The notes beneath the pieces are model-generated. The model was not told the origin of the DNA. It searched no databases and was given only the letters and a program-made list of their open reading frames with translations. Source: Cyclobacterium roseum (GTDB lineage Bacteria > Bacteroidota > Bacteroidia > Cytophagales > Cyclobacteriaceae). From it: a DNA stretch of 64,000 nucleotides. The translations under genes and the position numbers were made by a program. Of this stretch, positions 1-7,798 are shown one piece after another; position 1 is the stretch's first letter, and each line of letters begins with the position of its first letter. Location: contig NZ_WNKF01000005.1 in NCBI RefSeq assembly GCF_010119225.1, positions 62,001 through 126,000 of the forward strand, written 5' to 3'.

Positions 1-260
1 CTTCCTGCATTGGATGTGGTGCTTGTGTCGCCTCCTGCAAAAACGGAAGTGCCGCCCTGTTCACCGCTGCAAAAATCAGCCACTTGTTTCAATTGCCTCA
101 GGGGAAAATCGAGCACAAAAAACGAACGCAAAACATGGTAAAAGCCATGGACCAGCTCGGCTTTGGCGCCTGTAGCAATACCGGTGCCTGTGAGGTGGAG
201 TGCCCGCAAGGAATCTCTATTCGCCACATAGCCCTGATGAACAAGGAATATTGGAAATAA
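1..260 (+). CDS. sdhB: Succinate dehydrogenase/fumarate reductase iron-sulfur subunit, C-terminal end (5' cut by window)
   Basis: Only the last 85 codons are present; the reading frame begins at base 3 and stops with TAA at 258-260. The frame opens with a ferredoxin-type cluster motif (SCIGCGACVASCKN) and has a second Cys set near the end (GACSNTGACEVECPQGIS). This is the C-terminal [4Fe-4S]/[3Fe-4S] domain of SdhB/FrdB, which passes electrons from the flavoprotein subunit to the membrane quinone site of complex II. The pattern around GFGACSNTGACE is typical of Bacteroidota SdhB. The flavoprotein and membrane subunits would lie upstream, outside the window. The next gene starts 10 bases later. 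Confidence 0.9.
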   Translation, partial: SCIGCGACVASCKNGSAALFTAAKISHLFQLPQGKIEHKKRTQNMVKAMDQLGFGACSNTGACEVECPQGISIRHIALMNKEYWK

Positions 261-270
261 CCAGGAACAA

Positions 271-1803
271 ATGAATCTGGCAGCAATAGATATTGGCACC
301 AACAGCATTCACATGATCATCGTGAAGCTGCAACCCGAAAGTCGTTTTGATATTTTAATGCAGGAAAAAAGCATGGTCAAATTGGGAGCAGGCGTTTTTG
401 CAAATAACGAACTCAGCCCTGAAGCCCTGGATACCGGCGTGGAAACCATCAAAAGGTACGTGCAACTGGCTGATCAATACGGCGTGGATGATATCATTGT
501 AAACGCAACCAGTGCCAGCCGTGAGGCCAAAAACGGCAGGGAATTTCTAGACAGACTAATCCATGAGGCCGGTATTTCTCCCAGATTGATTTCGGGAAAG
601 GAGGAGTCACGCCTGATCTTTAAGGCCGTAAAAAAAGCGATCTCCATCAAAAAAGAAAAAGTACTGGTACTGGATATCGGGGGAGGGAGTACGGAGGCTG
701 TCGTGGGCGATGAAAATCAGGTGTATTTTGGAAACTCCATGAAACTAGGGGTGCTCCGTTTGCTAGACAGGGTGGGACATCAGGATCCCTTGTCTAAAAA
801 AGAGCAAGAGGCATTAAACCTCCACATACGACAGGCAGCTTCAAAAATAATGGGAAAGGCATTGGAAACCGGTTTTGATAAAGTCGTGGGCACCTCCGGT
901 ACCATCCGATCGCTGGCAGAAGCCTGCCTGGAAAAAAGCCAGAACCCTTCGCCGGAAAGTGTCAACGCAGAAGAAATCCACCTAAATGACCTGATCAAAC
1001 TCCGGGACAAATTATCGACCGCCAGTCCAGAAGCCCGTGCCGCCATTCCCGGCATCAGTTCCAATCGGTCAGATGCGATTCACCTGGGAGCGATTTTGCT
1101 GGTAGCATTGCTCGAACTGGCAAAAACCGATAAAATCACCATTTCAGATGCCTCCCTTCGGGAAGGCATGATCCTGCAATACATCGAAAAACACAAGCTG
1201 CAAATTGGCGAAGAAAACCAGGGGAAAAACCTGAAAGAAAAAAGCTGCTTCTGGCTAGCCAACCGCTATGAAACGGAGCTGGATGCCAAAAAACACATTT
1301 CAGGTTTGGCCCTGCAGCTCTTTGACCAGCTCAAGCACCTGCATCAGGCTGGGGATATGGAACGGAGTCTTCTTTACCATGCCTCTCTTATTTTTGATGT
1401 GGGACTTTACGTAAAATTCCAGGATTACCACAAACATTCCCGATACCTTATCAACAACAGCCAGCTCCGGGGGTTTACCAACGAAGAAGTGTTGCTTTTG
1501 GGCCACCTGGCAAGATACCATCGAAAAAAAGGCCCTAAAAAGAAACACAAAAAGTTTAAAAAACTAACCTCTTCACACCGTAGACAAGTCAAGCTGCTGG
1601 CTGGAATATTAAGGATTGCGATAGGACTGGATAAGACCAAAAACCAATGGGTGCAAACCGTCTATTGCCTTCCGGAGGCCTCCAAAATCCAGATACAGGT
1701 TTTTGCAGAAGAAAATATTGCCCTCGAACTATGGGAGGCCCAGCGGTTTTCGGATACCCTGAGCAGCTATCTGAAAAAGGACATTATATTGGTACCTGGC
1801 TGA
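271..1803 (+). CDS. Ppx/GppA family exopolyphosphatase
   Basis: A 510-residue protein of the ASKHA phosphatase fold. It carries the N-terminal phosphate loop (AAIDIGTNSIHMIIVKL, residues 4-20), a second loop (VLDIGGGSTEAVVG, about residue 133) and GTSGTIRSLAEA (about residue 209). The C-terminal 190 residues form an HD-like helical domain (HASLIFDVGLYVKFQDYHKHS). Length equals the usual long form of exopolyphosphatase (about 510). The family removes terminal phosphates from polyphosphate or hydrolyses pppGpp; the sequence alone does not separate these roles. No ppk gene is next to it here. It starts 10 bases after the sdhB stop, so the two may be co-transcribed. Confidence 0.9.
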   Translation: MNLAAIDIGTNSIHMIIVKLQPESRFDILMQEKSMVKLGAGVFANNELSPEALDTGVETIKRYVQLADQYGVDDIIVNATSASREAKNGREFLDRLIHEAGISPRLISGKEESRLIFKAVKKAISIKKEKVLVLDIGGGSTEAVVGDENQVYFGNSMKLGVLRLLDRVGHQDPLSKKEQEALNLHIRQAASKIMGKALETGFDKVVGTSGTIRSLAEACLEKSQNPSPESVNAEEIHLNDLIKLRDKLSTASPEARAAIPGISSNRSDAIHLGAILLVALLELAKTDKITISDASLREGMILQYIEKHKLQIGEENQGKNLKEKSCFWLANRYETELDAKKHISGLALQLFDQLKHLHQAGDMERSLLYHASLIFDVGLYVKFQDYHKHSRYLINNSQLRGFTNEEVLLLGHLARYHRKKGPKKKHKKFKKLTSSHRRQVKLLAGILRIAIGLDKTKNQWVQTVYCLPEASKIQIQVFAEENIALELWEAQRFSDTLSSYLKKDIILVPG

Positions 1804-1928
1804 CGGCATTGCTGCTTGTGATAAAGATCACTTATTTTAAAAAGGATTTGAGTCAAATTTGTGGCTCTTAGATTCTATTGCACAAAAAATGCAATTCCAG
1901 TAATAGAAGTATACAAAAGAAGACTCCA

Positions 1929-3668
1929 ATGGAAATAAAAAAATATCTACCCTTTTTGCAATGGCTTCCTCATTACGATAAAACGTATTTTAAGGGGGAT
2001 TTATCTGCCGGCATCACAGTTGGAATTATGCTAATCCCACAGGGAATGGCTTACGCCATGTTGGCGGGGCTGGAACCTATTCACGGTTTGTATGCGGTCA
2101 CCATTCCGCTGCTATTATACGCAATTTTTGGTAGTTCCCGCCAACTGGCAGTAGGACCTGTAGCCATGGTCTCCCTGTTGACTGCCGCGGGCATCAGCAG
2201 CCTGGGCCCTGCATCTCCCGCCGAATATTTATTGTATGCGCTGACCCTGGCTTTTTTGGTGGGATTGATTCAGTTTTCCATGGGAGCCCTTAGGTTGGGG
2301 TTTGTTGTCAATTTTCTTTCCCACCCCGTTATCAACGGCTTTACCTCAGCAGCAGCGATTATCATTGGACTGAGTCAAATAAAGCACCTCTTTAAAATTA
2401 ACCTTCCCAACAGTGAACACATTCAGGAGATGCTACTGGCCATTTACCAAAATATAGGAGACATCCATTGGCTTACCTTTGGTATTGGAATGCTGGGAAT
2501 TGTGATTATCAAGTTTGGTAAAAAAATTCATCCGTCCCTTCCTGCTCCATTAATCGCAGTGGTAGTAGGAATTTTGCTGGTTTGGGGATTTGGATTAACG
2601 CAAAGCGGTATCAGAATCGTGGGAGATGTTCCCAGTGGTTTACCTGGCTTTTCCATGCCCTCTTTTGATATCAATGGCTGGTCTACCCTGCTCCCCATAG
2701 CACTCACCATCTCCCTGGTTGGTTTTGCGGAAAGTTTTGCCGTGGCAAAAACCATTCAAGCAAAACACAAAAATTACCGGCTGGATGCCAATCAGGAGCT
2801 AATGGCCTTGGGAGTGGCCAATTTTGGTGCTTCCTTCTTCCAGGGATACCCCGTTACCGGTGGTTTTTCCAGAACGGCCGTTAACAACCAGGCGGGCGCA
2901 AAAACGACCATGGCTTCCGTGATCAGTGCCTTGCTGATCCTCTTGACGCTGTTGTTTTTTACCGGTTTATTTTATTACCTACCCAGTGCCATTTTAGCGG
3001 CAGTGGTGCTGGTAGCTGTAGCAGGTCTAATCGACCTCAAAGAACCTGTCAACCTCTGGAAAAAAGATAAAACGGATTTTGCCATGCTAATCGCTACCTT
3101 TCTGATTACCCTCACCATGGGTATTGAGACGGGCATTATTGCGGGCATGGTGCTTTCCCTTTTGGTAGTCATTTACCGAGCCTCCCGGCCTCATATGGCC
3201 CAACTAGGCCGCGTGCCCGGCACCAAGATCTATCGGAATATCAGGAGGTTTTCTGATCTGGAGATTAACCAGAACCTGTTGATTGTCCGAATCGATGGCC
3301 CCATTTATTTTGCTAACGTTGAATACATTCGAGACAAAATGGGCCAATGGCTAATCGAAAGAAATCAACAAACCAAAATGATCATATTCAACATGGAAAG
3401 TGTCACCAGCATGGACAGTACCGGAGCACATGCGCTTTACGAATGGATCCAAGATTGGCGGGCCGAAAAAATAGATGTGTGCATCACCGGAACAAAAGGC
3501 CCCATTCGGGACGTGCTGAACAAATGGAACCTCATTGAATGCGTTGGCGCAGACCATATGTTTATAGACGACCATTCGGCTACGGCCTATTTTGAAAAAA
3601 CGCTGGACAGCAAAAACAGAGAACACCTGGCCCCCTATGCCTTGCAAAGTAATATCGAAAAGAAATGA
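1929..3668 (+). CDS. SulP family anion permease with STAS domain
   Basis: A 579-residue inner-membrane transporter. The first about 430 residues hold 10-12 hydrophobic segments, including the SulP signature helix (GIMLIPQGMAYAMLAGL) and the loop SSRQLAVGPVAMVSLL. A STAS domain follows (about residues 440-560; IIFNMESVTSMDSTGAHAL). The family transports sulfate, bicarbonate or related anions; the substrate cannot be read from the sequence. The ATG at 1929 (MEIKKYLPFLQWLPHYDK) is preferred over an in-frame ATG at 1878 because family members begin close to this motif; the longer start would add 17 polar residues. A strong hairpin terminator follows. Confidence 0.9.
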   Translation: MEIKKYLPFLQWLPHYDKTYFKGDLSAGITVGIMLIPQGMAYAMLAGLEPIHGLYAVTIPLLLYAIFGSSRQLAVGPVAMVSLLTAAGISSLGPASPAEYLLYALTLAFLVGLIQFSMGALRLGFVVNFLSHPVINGFTSAAAIIIGLSQIKHLFKINLPNSEHIQEMLLAIYQNIGDIHWLTFGIGMLGIVIIKFGKKIHPSLPAPLIAVVVGILLVWGFGLTQSGIRIVGDVPSGLPGFSMPSFDINGWSTLLPIALTISLVGFAESFAVAKTIQAKHKNYRLDANQELMALGVANFGASFFQGYPVTGGFSRTAVNNQAGAKTTMASVISALLILLTLLFFTGLFYYLPSAILAAVVLVAVAGLIDLKEPVNLWKKDKTDFAMLIATFLITLTMGIETGIIAGMVLSLLVVIYRASRPHMAQLGRVPGTKIYRNIRRFSDLEINQNLLIVRIDGPIYFANVEYIRDKMGQWLIERNQQTKMIIFNMESVTSMDSTGAHALYEWIQDWRAEKIDVCITGTKGPIRDVLNKWNLIECVGADHMFIDDHSATAYFEKTLDSKNREHLAPYALQSNIEKK

Positions 3669-3710
3669 GGTGCGGTTAAAAGTAGTTGGTGGTAACGGTT
3701 TGAGTTAAAA

Positions 3711-3752
3711 AAAAATAAATCCCGATGGACGTTCCACCGGGATTTATTTTTT
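3711..3752. terminator. Bidirectional intrinsic terminator
   Basis: A perfect 12-bp arm AAATAAATCCCG (3713-3724) pairs with CGGGATTTATTT (3738-3749), with TGGA/TCCA extending the stem towards the loop. An A-run lies on the left and a T-run on the right, so it can end the SulP gene (+) and the superoxide dismutase gene (-), which converge here. Confidence 0.85.
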
Positions 3753-3861
3753 TGGTTTGACGAAGACAATTTATGAGGTGATAGACACGCTCTAAAATAA
3801 CGGTCCTTATCGTTAAACCAAACGCTCTTCTTTTTTAGTAGGATTTTTATATCATTTGGGA

Positions 3862-4461
3862 TTAACTCCCAGCCTGAATCACACCACAAGCAACTCTGGC
3901 CCCTGCGGCTCCGGAAGGTTGAGATGTAAAGTCATCGGCATCGGCATGGATAATAACCGCCTTATTAACGATGTCCGAACCGGAACCATCACCGATGGTC
4001 CATCCTTCCACTTCCATTTCAAGCGTACCGACACCATCGTCTCCGACTACCATATTGTCAATATCTCCACTGTGGTATCCCTCTTCACCTCTTTTGCCAT
4101 GAGGATCTCCCGTAGGATTCCAGTGCCCTCCGGCAGAAGTAGCATCCGCTGCACTGCAATCGCCATTCTCATGAAGGTGCAGGGCATGTTCTCCTGGACT
4201 CAGGTTTTCCACATCCATTACGAGACGAACCTTGCCATTTTCCAGACTCGTAAAGGTGGCGGTACCGGTGACATTGCTACCACTGGCCCCGGACAGGATG
4301 GCGACGGCGGATTTGGTCTCCATCTCAGTAGCCATCATATCCCCCCTACCCATTTCGTCTTCCATAGTTGTTTCTTCTCCGGAATTATTGTTCCCTGAGC
4401 CACAGGCAAAGGCAAAACTGGCAATTCCTATAACGAATAAATAATTTACGCTTTTCATCAT
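3862..4461 (-). CDS. Cu/Zn superoxide dismutase family lipoprotein
   Basis: A 199-residue protein with a lipoprotein signal peptide (lipobox FAFAC, Cys20), so it is likely anchored in the periplasm or outer membrane. The Cu/Zn SOD fold shows copper ligands in HALHLHENGDCS, bridging and zinc ligands in GGHWNPTGDPHG and YHSGDIDNM, and the last copper His in VIIHADADD. The active-site Arg is plausible in GAAGARVACGV, and the two Cys of the structural disulfide (GDCS, VACG) are present. It dismutates superoxide in the cell envelope. A short acidic linker rich in Glu, Met and Asn follows the lipidated Cys. The downstream hairpin at 3711-3752 terminates it. Confidence 0.93.
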   Translation of the reverse strand: MMKSVNYLFVIGIASFAFACGSGNNNSGEETTMEDEMGRGDMMATEMETKSAVAILSGASGSNVTGTATFTSLENGKVRLVMDVENLSPGEHALHLHENGDCSAADATSAGGHWNPTGDPHGKRGEEGYHSGDIDNMVVGDDGVGTLEMEVEGWTIGDGSGSDIVNKAVIIHADADDFTSQPSGAAGARVACGVIQAGS

Positions 4462-4532
4462 GATCCTTTTATTTTGATTAATTAATGGACAAGGTTAAAT
4501 ACAGAAAAAAATGTGCCAATTGTTACTATAAC

Positions 4533-4540
4533 CAAATTTA
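4533..4540 (-). promoter_or_regulatory. Candidate -7 element upstream of the SOD gene
   Basis: On the minus strand this reads TAAATTTG, matching the Bacteroidota -7 consensus TAnnTTTG. It would start transcription about 65 bases before the SOD start codon. No convincing -33 TTTG box was seen at the usual 19-21 base spacing, so support is moderate. Confidence 0.4.
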
Positions 4541-4745
4541 CTTAAAATTGATTGGGGTGGCGGCTTGAAATTTTCAATGCCCGGCTCAGATAAAAGGAAT
4601 CAATAGCCAAATTGAAGTAGTTCACTACATGGCATTCAACCTGATAAACGAAAAATCACGCATTCATACTTAATGATTTTTTAATATACCTTCGAATACG
4701 TTGATTTTTTTATTCTCTACCTTCAGAATCAATTTATTGTTGCTT

Positions 4746-5363
4746 ATGAAAAAAAGGGTATACTGGCTAATACTCGCTTCTTTTGTTATTCACTTTAGCA
4801 ATATCGGAGGATATAGTATATACGCACTAGATGAGGCAAAAAATGCCACGGCAGCCATTGAAATGTGGCAATCTAACGAATGGATTTTGCCCACCTTCAA
4901 TTCGGAACCCAGGTATGATAAACCTCCATTACATTATTATGCCTTTTCCCTGGCCTACTATTGGTTTGGCATCAGTCCTTTCGCCTCCAGATTTTTTCCC
5001 GCTTTACTTGGTTTTTGCTGCATTTGGCTGGTTTATGGTTTTACCAACATTGCGTTGAACAAAAATTCAGCATTTTGGGCTGCATTTGTTCTATGTTGCA
5101 CCCCTCATTGGGTAATTCAATTCCACATGGCCGTGCCAGACGCTTTCTTGATATTTTTTTTAACCTGCTCTTTACTTAGTTTTTACACCTATTTGGCCAG
5201 GGAAAAGAAGCCGATCCACCTCATTCTAATGGCTTATGCTTCTCTGGGTCTGGCCGTCTTGAGCAAAGGACCGGTAGCGTTGGTACTCACAGCCGGGATA
5301 AAAGCAACACCATCACAAGAAACAAGGCTACCAAACCATCTCCCAAATTCGTCAGGATTTTAA
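4746..5363 (+). pseudogene. Truncated ArnT/PMT-like glycosyltransferase (GT83), N-terminal third only
   Basis: The first about 180 residues (ATG at 4746, MKKRVYWLILASFVIH) match the N-terminal half of polyprenyl-phosphate-dependent membrane glycosyltransferases. Visible features are an acidic catalytic loop after the first helix (YSIYALDEAKNATAAIEMW), YDKPPLHYYAF, several transmembrane helices, and LAVLSKGPVALVL. Family members are about 500-600 residues; here homology stops near base 5290 and about 25 unrelated codons lead to a stop at 5361. Those bases are antisense to the truncated PAP2 gene, so the 3' two thirds seem to have been lost by deletion. The product would lack most helices and is unlikely to work. 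Confidence 0.75.
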
Positions 5364-5529
5364 AAAACTGATCCAAAAAAGGGGTTCGCTGGCCATTGAT
5401 CCATAATTCCCAATATCCCTTTTCATGTGCTGCCAAAAAAAAAGGTAAAATAAGAAGTAATAACAGATAGCAAATCAAACAGACAGAAGAAGACGAAAGA
5501 CCGCTTCTCTTCGAAAATCCAATTTTCAT
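5287..5529 (-). pseudogene. Truncated PAP2-family phosphatase, N-terminal part only
   Basis: An 80-residue open frame: one transmembrane helix (CLICYLLLLLILPFFLAA), then WINGQRTPFLDQFFKILTNLGDG, which is the typical start of membrane PAP2 phosphatases (lipid A or undecaprenyl pyrophosphate type), then the beginning of a second helix. The frame stops at 5287, before any of the catalytic motifs (KxxxxxxRP, PSGH, SRxxxxxHxxxD). Normal length is about 190-240 residues. It ends tail-to-tail in the truncated glycosyltransferase gene, overlapping it by 77 bases. Both genes lost their 3' ends at the same point. Confidence 0.65.
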
Positions 5530-5845
5530 GATTTTAAGAATAAATTACAATATTTAAATCGCTGAAAATTAGGCAATTATTTATCCGGGTGGGTTAGGGC
5601 AAAATAATCAAATCGTTAAAATTGACTCGTGTTTCTAGTGCCAGAGCGATGGCATTTTAAAGATAAAATAATAAGCGTTTTTTGTATTTCTAAGAAAAAA
5701 ATAGGCCTGCAAATCAGATCAAATCATCCTTCGATTGACCGGAAATAGATAGGGTTTATTTCTTTAACATCCTTCCGTAATTGAATGCAATTTCTTTATT
5801 TTTAGGTCCTGACAAATCAAGTTACAACCGCTCCATTCCCCTCAA
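5530..5845. other. Intergenic region without a gene
   Basis: About 316 AT-rich bases between the PAP2 remnant and the AllA-like gene. It holds a weak hairpin (TGCCA 5639-5643, TGGCA 5650-5654, followed by TTTT) and a possible -7-like TATTTTTA (5797-5804) ahead of the next gene. No open frame or RNA gene was recognised. Confidence 0.4.
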
Positions 5846-6493
5846 ATGATGAAAATTGACTATAAAAATCCACAGATCCCAGCCGGAATCAAAACCATAA
5901 AGGTACCCTTGGTTCAGGCTACCGAAGCCTCCTTGGAAGGCTTTGGCCAGCTGGTAAGCAAAGAAGAATACCAGCACTTCCCTATAGAAATTGTCCGCTG
6001 GCCTGCTTCTGGCCGGAGGAAAATAGACGAGGGTACCGGAGACGAGGCCGGAACCGTCTCCGGTGACTTTGAATTTTACTGGGAGGGCGATTTTTTCAGA
6101 GGGAAAAACCAGGCCGTAGGTTCGGAGTACCTATTTGGTTGGAGTAAGTTACCGGAAATGGCGGATGCAACCTCCACCGAAAAGCCAAAAGAGGTATTGC
6201 TGTGGCATGCCAACTACCACCCTGACGGCGGGCAGTTATTTTTCCCGCTTGATGGTAAACCGTTTATAACCGCCCTGGCACTACCGGGCGACGAGGCCAG
6301 ACCGGAGGATTTTGTAGCCTTTAAGGTGACTGGAGGAAAGGGCCTGTATATTCACCCAAATGTATGGCACGAAGCCATTGTGCCCCTGGAAAAGAAAGCT
6401 GTATTCTATGACGAACAGGGGGCGATCCATGCCCGGGTAAGCATCCATTTCCCGAATGAATTTGGAGTCCTGTTACGCGTCCCCTTTGAATAA
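5846..6493 (+). CDS. AllA-like cupin protein (ureidoglycolate lyase superfamily)
   Basis: A 215-residue soluble protein. The C-terminal half resembles ureidoglycolate lyase: a strand with His residues (VLLWHANYHPDGGQLFFPLDG), PFITALALPGDEARPEDFVAF, and the cupin turn GGKGLYIHPNVWHEAIVPL. AllA cleaves ureidoglycolate to glyoxylate and urea in purine degradation. It is longer than typical AllA (about 165 residues), with extra sequence in the middle (DFEFYWEGDFFRGKNQAVG). No other allantoin-pathway gene is near, so the true substrate may differ. An in-frame ATG follows immediately at 5849, so the exact start is uncertain by one codon. Confidence 0.6.
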   Translation: MMKIDYKNPQIPAGIKTIKVPLVQATEASLEGFGQLVSKEEYQHFPIEIVRWPASGRRKIDEGTGDEAGTVSGDFEFYWEGDFFRGKNQAVGSEYLFGWSKLPEMADATSTEKPKEVLLWHANYHPDGGQLFFPLDGKPFITALALPGDEARPEDFVAFKVTGGKGLYIHPNVWHEAIVPLEKKAVFYDEQGAIHARVSIHFPNEFGVLLRVPFE

Positions 6494-6714
6494 CTTCCCC
6501 AGCCAAAAAACCAGGGAGAACGGCCGCAACTACACCGAAAAGGGTAGCAGGAATGTTCTAAAAACAAAGTGAAAATTACTTTGGTAAAAAATTATTTAGT
6601 AACGGAAATTTATTATTTATTGTATTTTTATCATGCAAAAGTCCTAATTAGGCATCATTTTTGAGCAATACTAACCGAATTCAACGAATAAAATTTCACC
6701 AAAATAAACCCATC

Positions 6715-6924
6715 ATGTTTGAAACCTATTATGTAAATACAAACGCCCAACCCAATGGGGACCATGAGGTACATGTGGAAAGCTGTGATCACCTTCCGGA
6801 ATCGCAAAACAGAAAAGAATTGGGTAGATACACCAGGTGCCAGGATGCAGTGAAAACGGCAAAAGAAACGTACCAACGTTCCAATGGCTGCTTCTACTGT
6901 TGCCCTGCCTGCCACACCAGCTAA
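6715..6924 (+). CDS. Small Cys-rich protein of unknown function
   Basis: A 69-residue protein starting at ATG 6715 (MFETYYVNTNAQPNGDHEVH). It has conserved-looking Cys residues: one after HEVHVES, one in TRCQDAV, and a C-terminal GCFYCCPACHTS cluster that could bind zinc. I recall similar short proteins with a YYVN..AQ.NGDHEVH start and a C-terminal CxxC..CH end across several bacterial phyla, without an assigned function. An in-frame TTG at 6661 would add 18 residues but lacks the family-like start. It stands alone, with intergenic DNA on both sides. Confidence 0.7.
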   Translation: MFETYYVNTNAQPNGDHEVHVESCDHLPESQNRKELGRYTRCQDAVKTAKETYQRSNGCFYCCPACHTS

Positions 6925-7174
6925 ATGCTGCGCTCCTCTAACGAATCTTCTTAGTGAATACCCTTTCACAAAGACGGGGTAATTCACACCGATTAACTGA
7001 AAGTTTGCCCCGATAGCTGGCCAGGGAGAAAAGAAATAATTGAGAAAAATTAATTCGGAGCACTCCGATTTTTACCAACTTTCCTGGCATTCTGTAAAAA
7101 AATACCGCCCACCTGTCCCCCTTCTTAGCGGGCAAGTGAGCGGCAACAACCGAAATATAAAACCGTTCAAAAAG

Positions 7175-7387
7175 TCAAGCCAGGGCTTCCTGACCTGAAG
7201 CTTTGGAAGCTTTCCAAAGCAAGTAAACAAACCCCGCCTGGGGAACCAACACCAACATAAGCTGCGGAAGCAAGGCTCCCGAACCCCAAGATAAATCCAG
7301 GTTGAACATACTGGCAACCGCTAAGATTAGGGAAACCGAAACCAGCGCAAACAGATTGGCCAACATTAATTTTGTTTGATTTTTCAT
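7175..7387 (-). CDS. Possible small membrane protein
   Basis: A 70-residue open frame with an ATG, a Lys/Gln-rich start (MKNQTKLM) and two hydrophobic stretches (about residues 8-27, LANLFALVSVSLILAVASMF, and 38-57, ALLPQLMLVLVPQAGFVYLL). This suggests a two-helix inner-membrane protein. No family is recognised. It lies alone in a gene-poor stretch. The hydrophobic pattern and the positively charged N-terminus argue for a real gene, but codon evidence on such a short frame is weak. Confidence 0.45.
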   Translation of the reverse strand: MKNQTKLMLANLFALVSVSLILAVASMFNLDLSWGSGALLPQLMLVLVPQAGFVYLLWKASKASGQEALA

Positions 7388-7798
7388 AGTAAAAGAATTA
7401 AAAATTAAACCTTAAATACAGGCTATTCTCACTGCTAAAAGCCTATTTCAATGCTAAGGTCGCTTATAAAAACATAATTACCAAACCCATAAAAACAATG
7501 AAAATCAAGTCTTTAGCCTCTTTTTCATTACAAAAAATAAATAATGTAAATCGATTTAGGTAAACTGCATTTCACTTCGGAAAAATAAAATAAAAAAAAT
7601 CATTTTTTTATTTCTGCTTACGATTAAAAGCGAAAATTTCTCCAAAAAAGCCACTGACATCTACCAAGAAAAGCTTCCAGCCGAAACGGTGTCAAATCCT
7701 AAAATATTTTGGAAATTGAAATTATATTCCGCATATTTACTAATTAGTGAATTCAATATGTAATTTTTAAAATTATATAGAATTTTGTACCGTTAAAA
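7388..7798. other. Long AT-rich intergenic region
   Basis: About 410 bases upstream of the secreted PKD-domain protein. The DNA is very rich in A and T, with A-runs near 7590-7610. It presumably carries the promoter of the 7799 gene (and of the minus-strand small gene), but no clean TAnnTTTG element with a paired -33 box was found. No open frame or RNA was recognised. Confidence 0.4.

Noticed and set aside
3856-4398. 180-codon open frame antisense to the superoxide dismutase gene
   Set aside because: Overlaps a well-supported gene completely and its translation has no family features.
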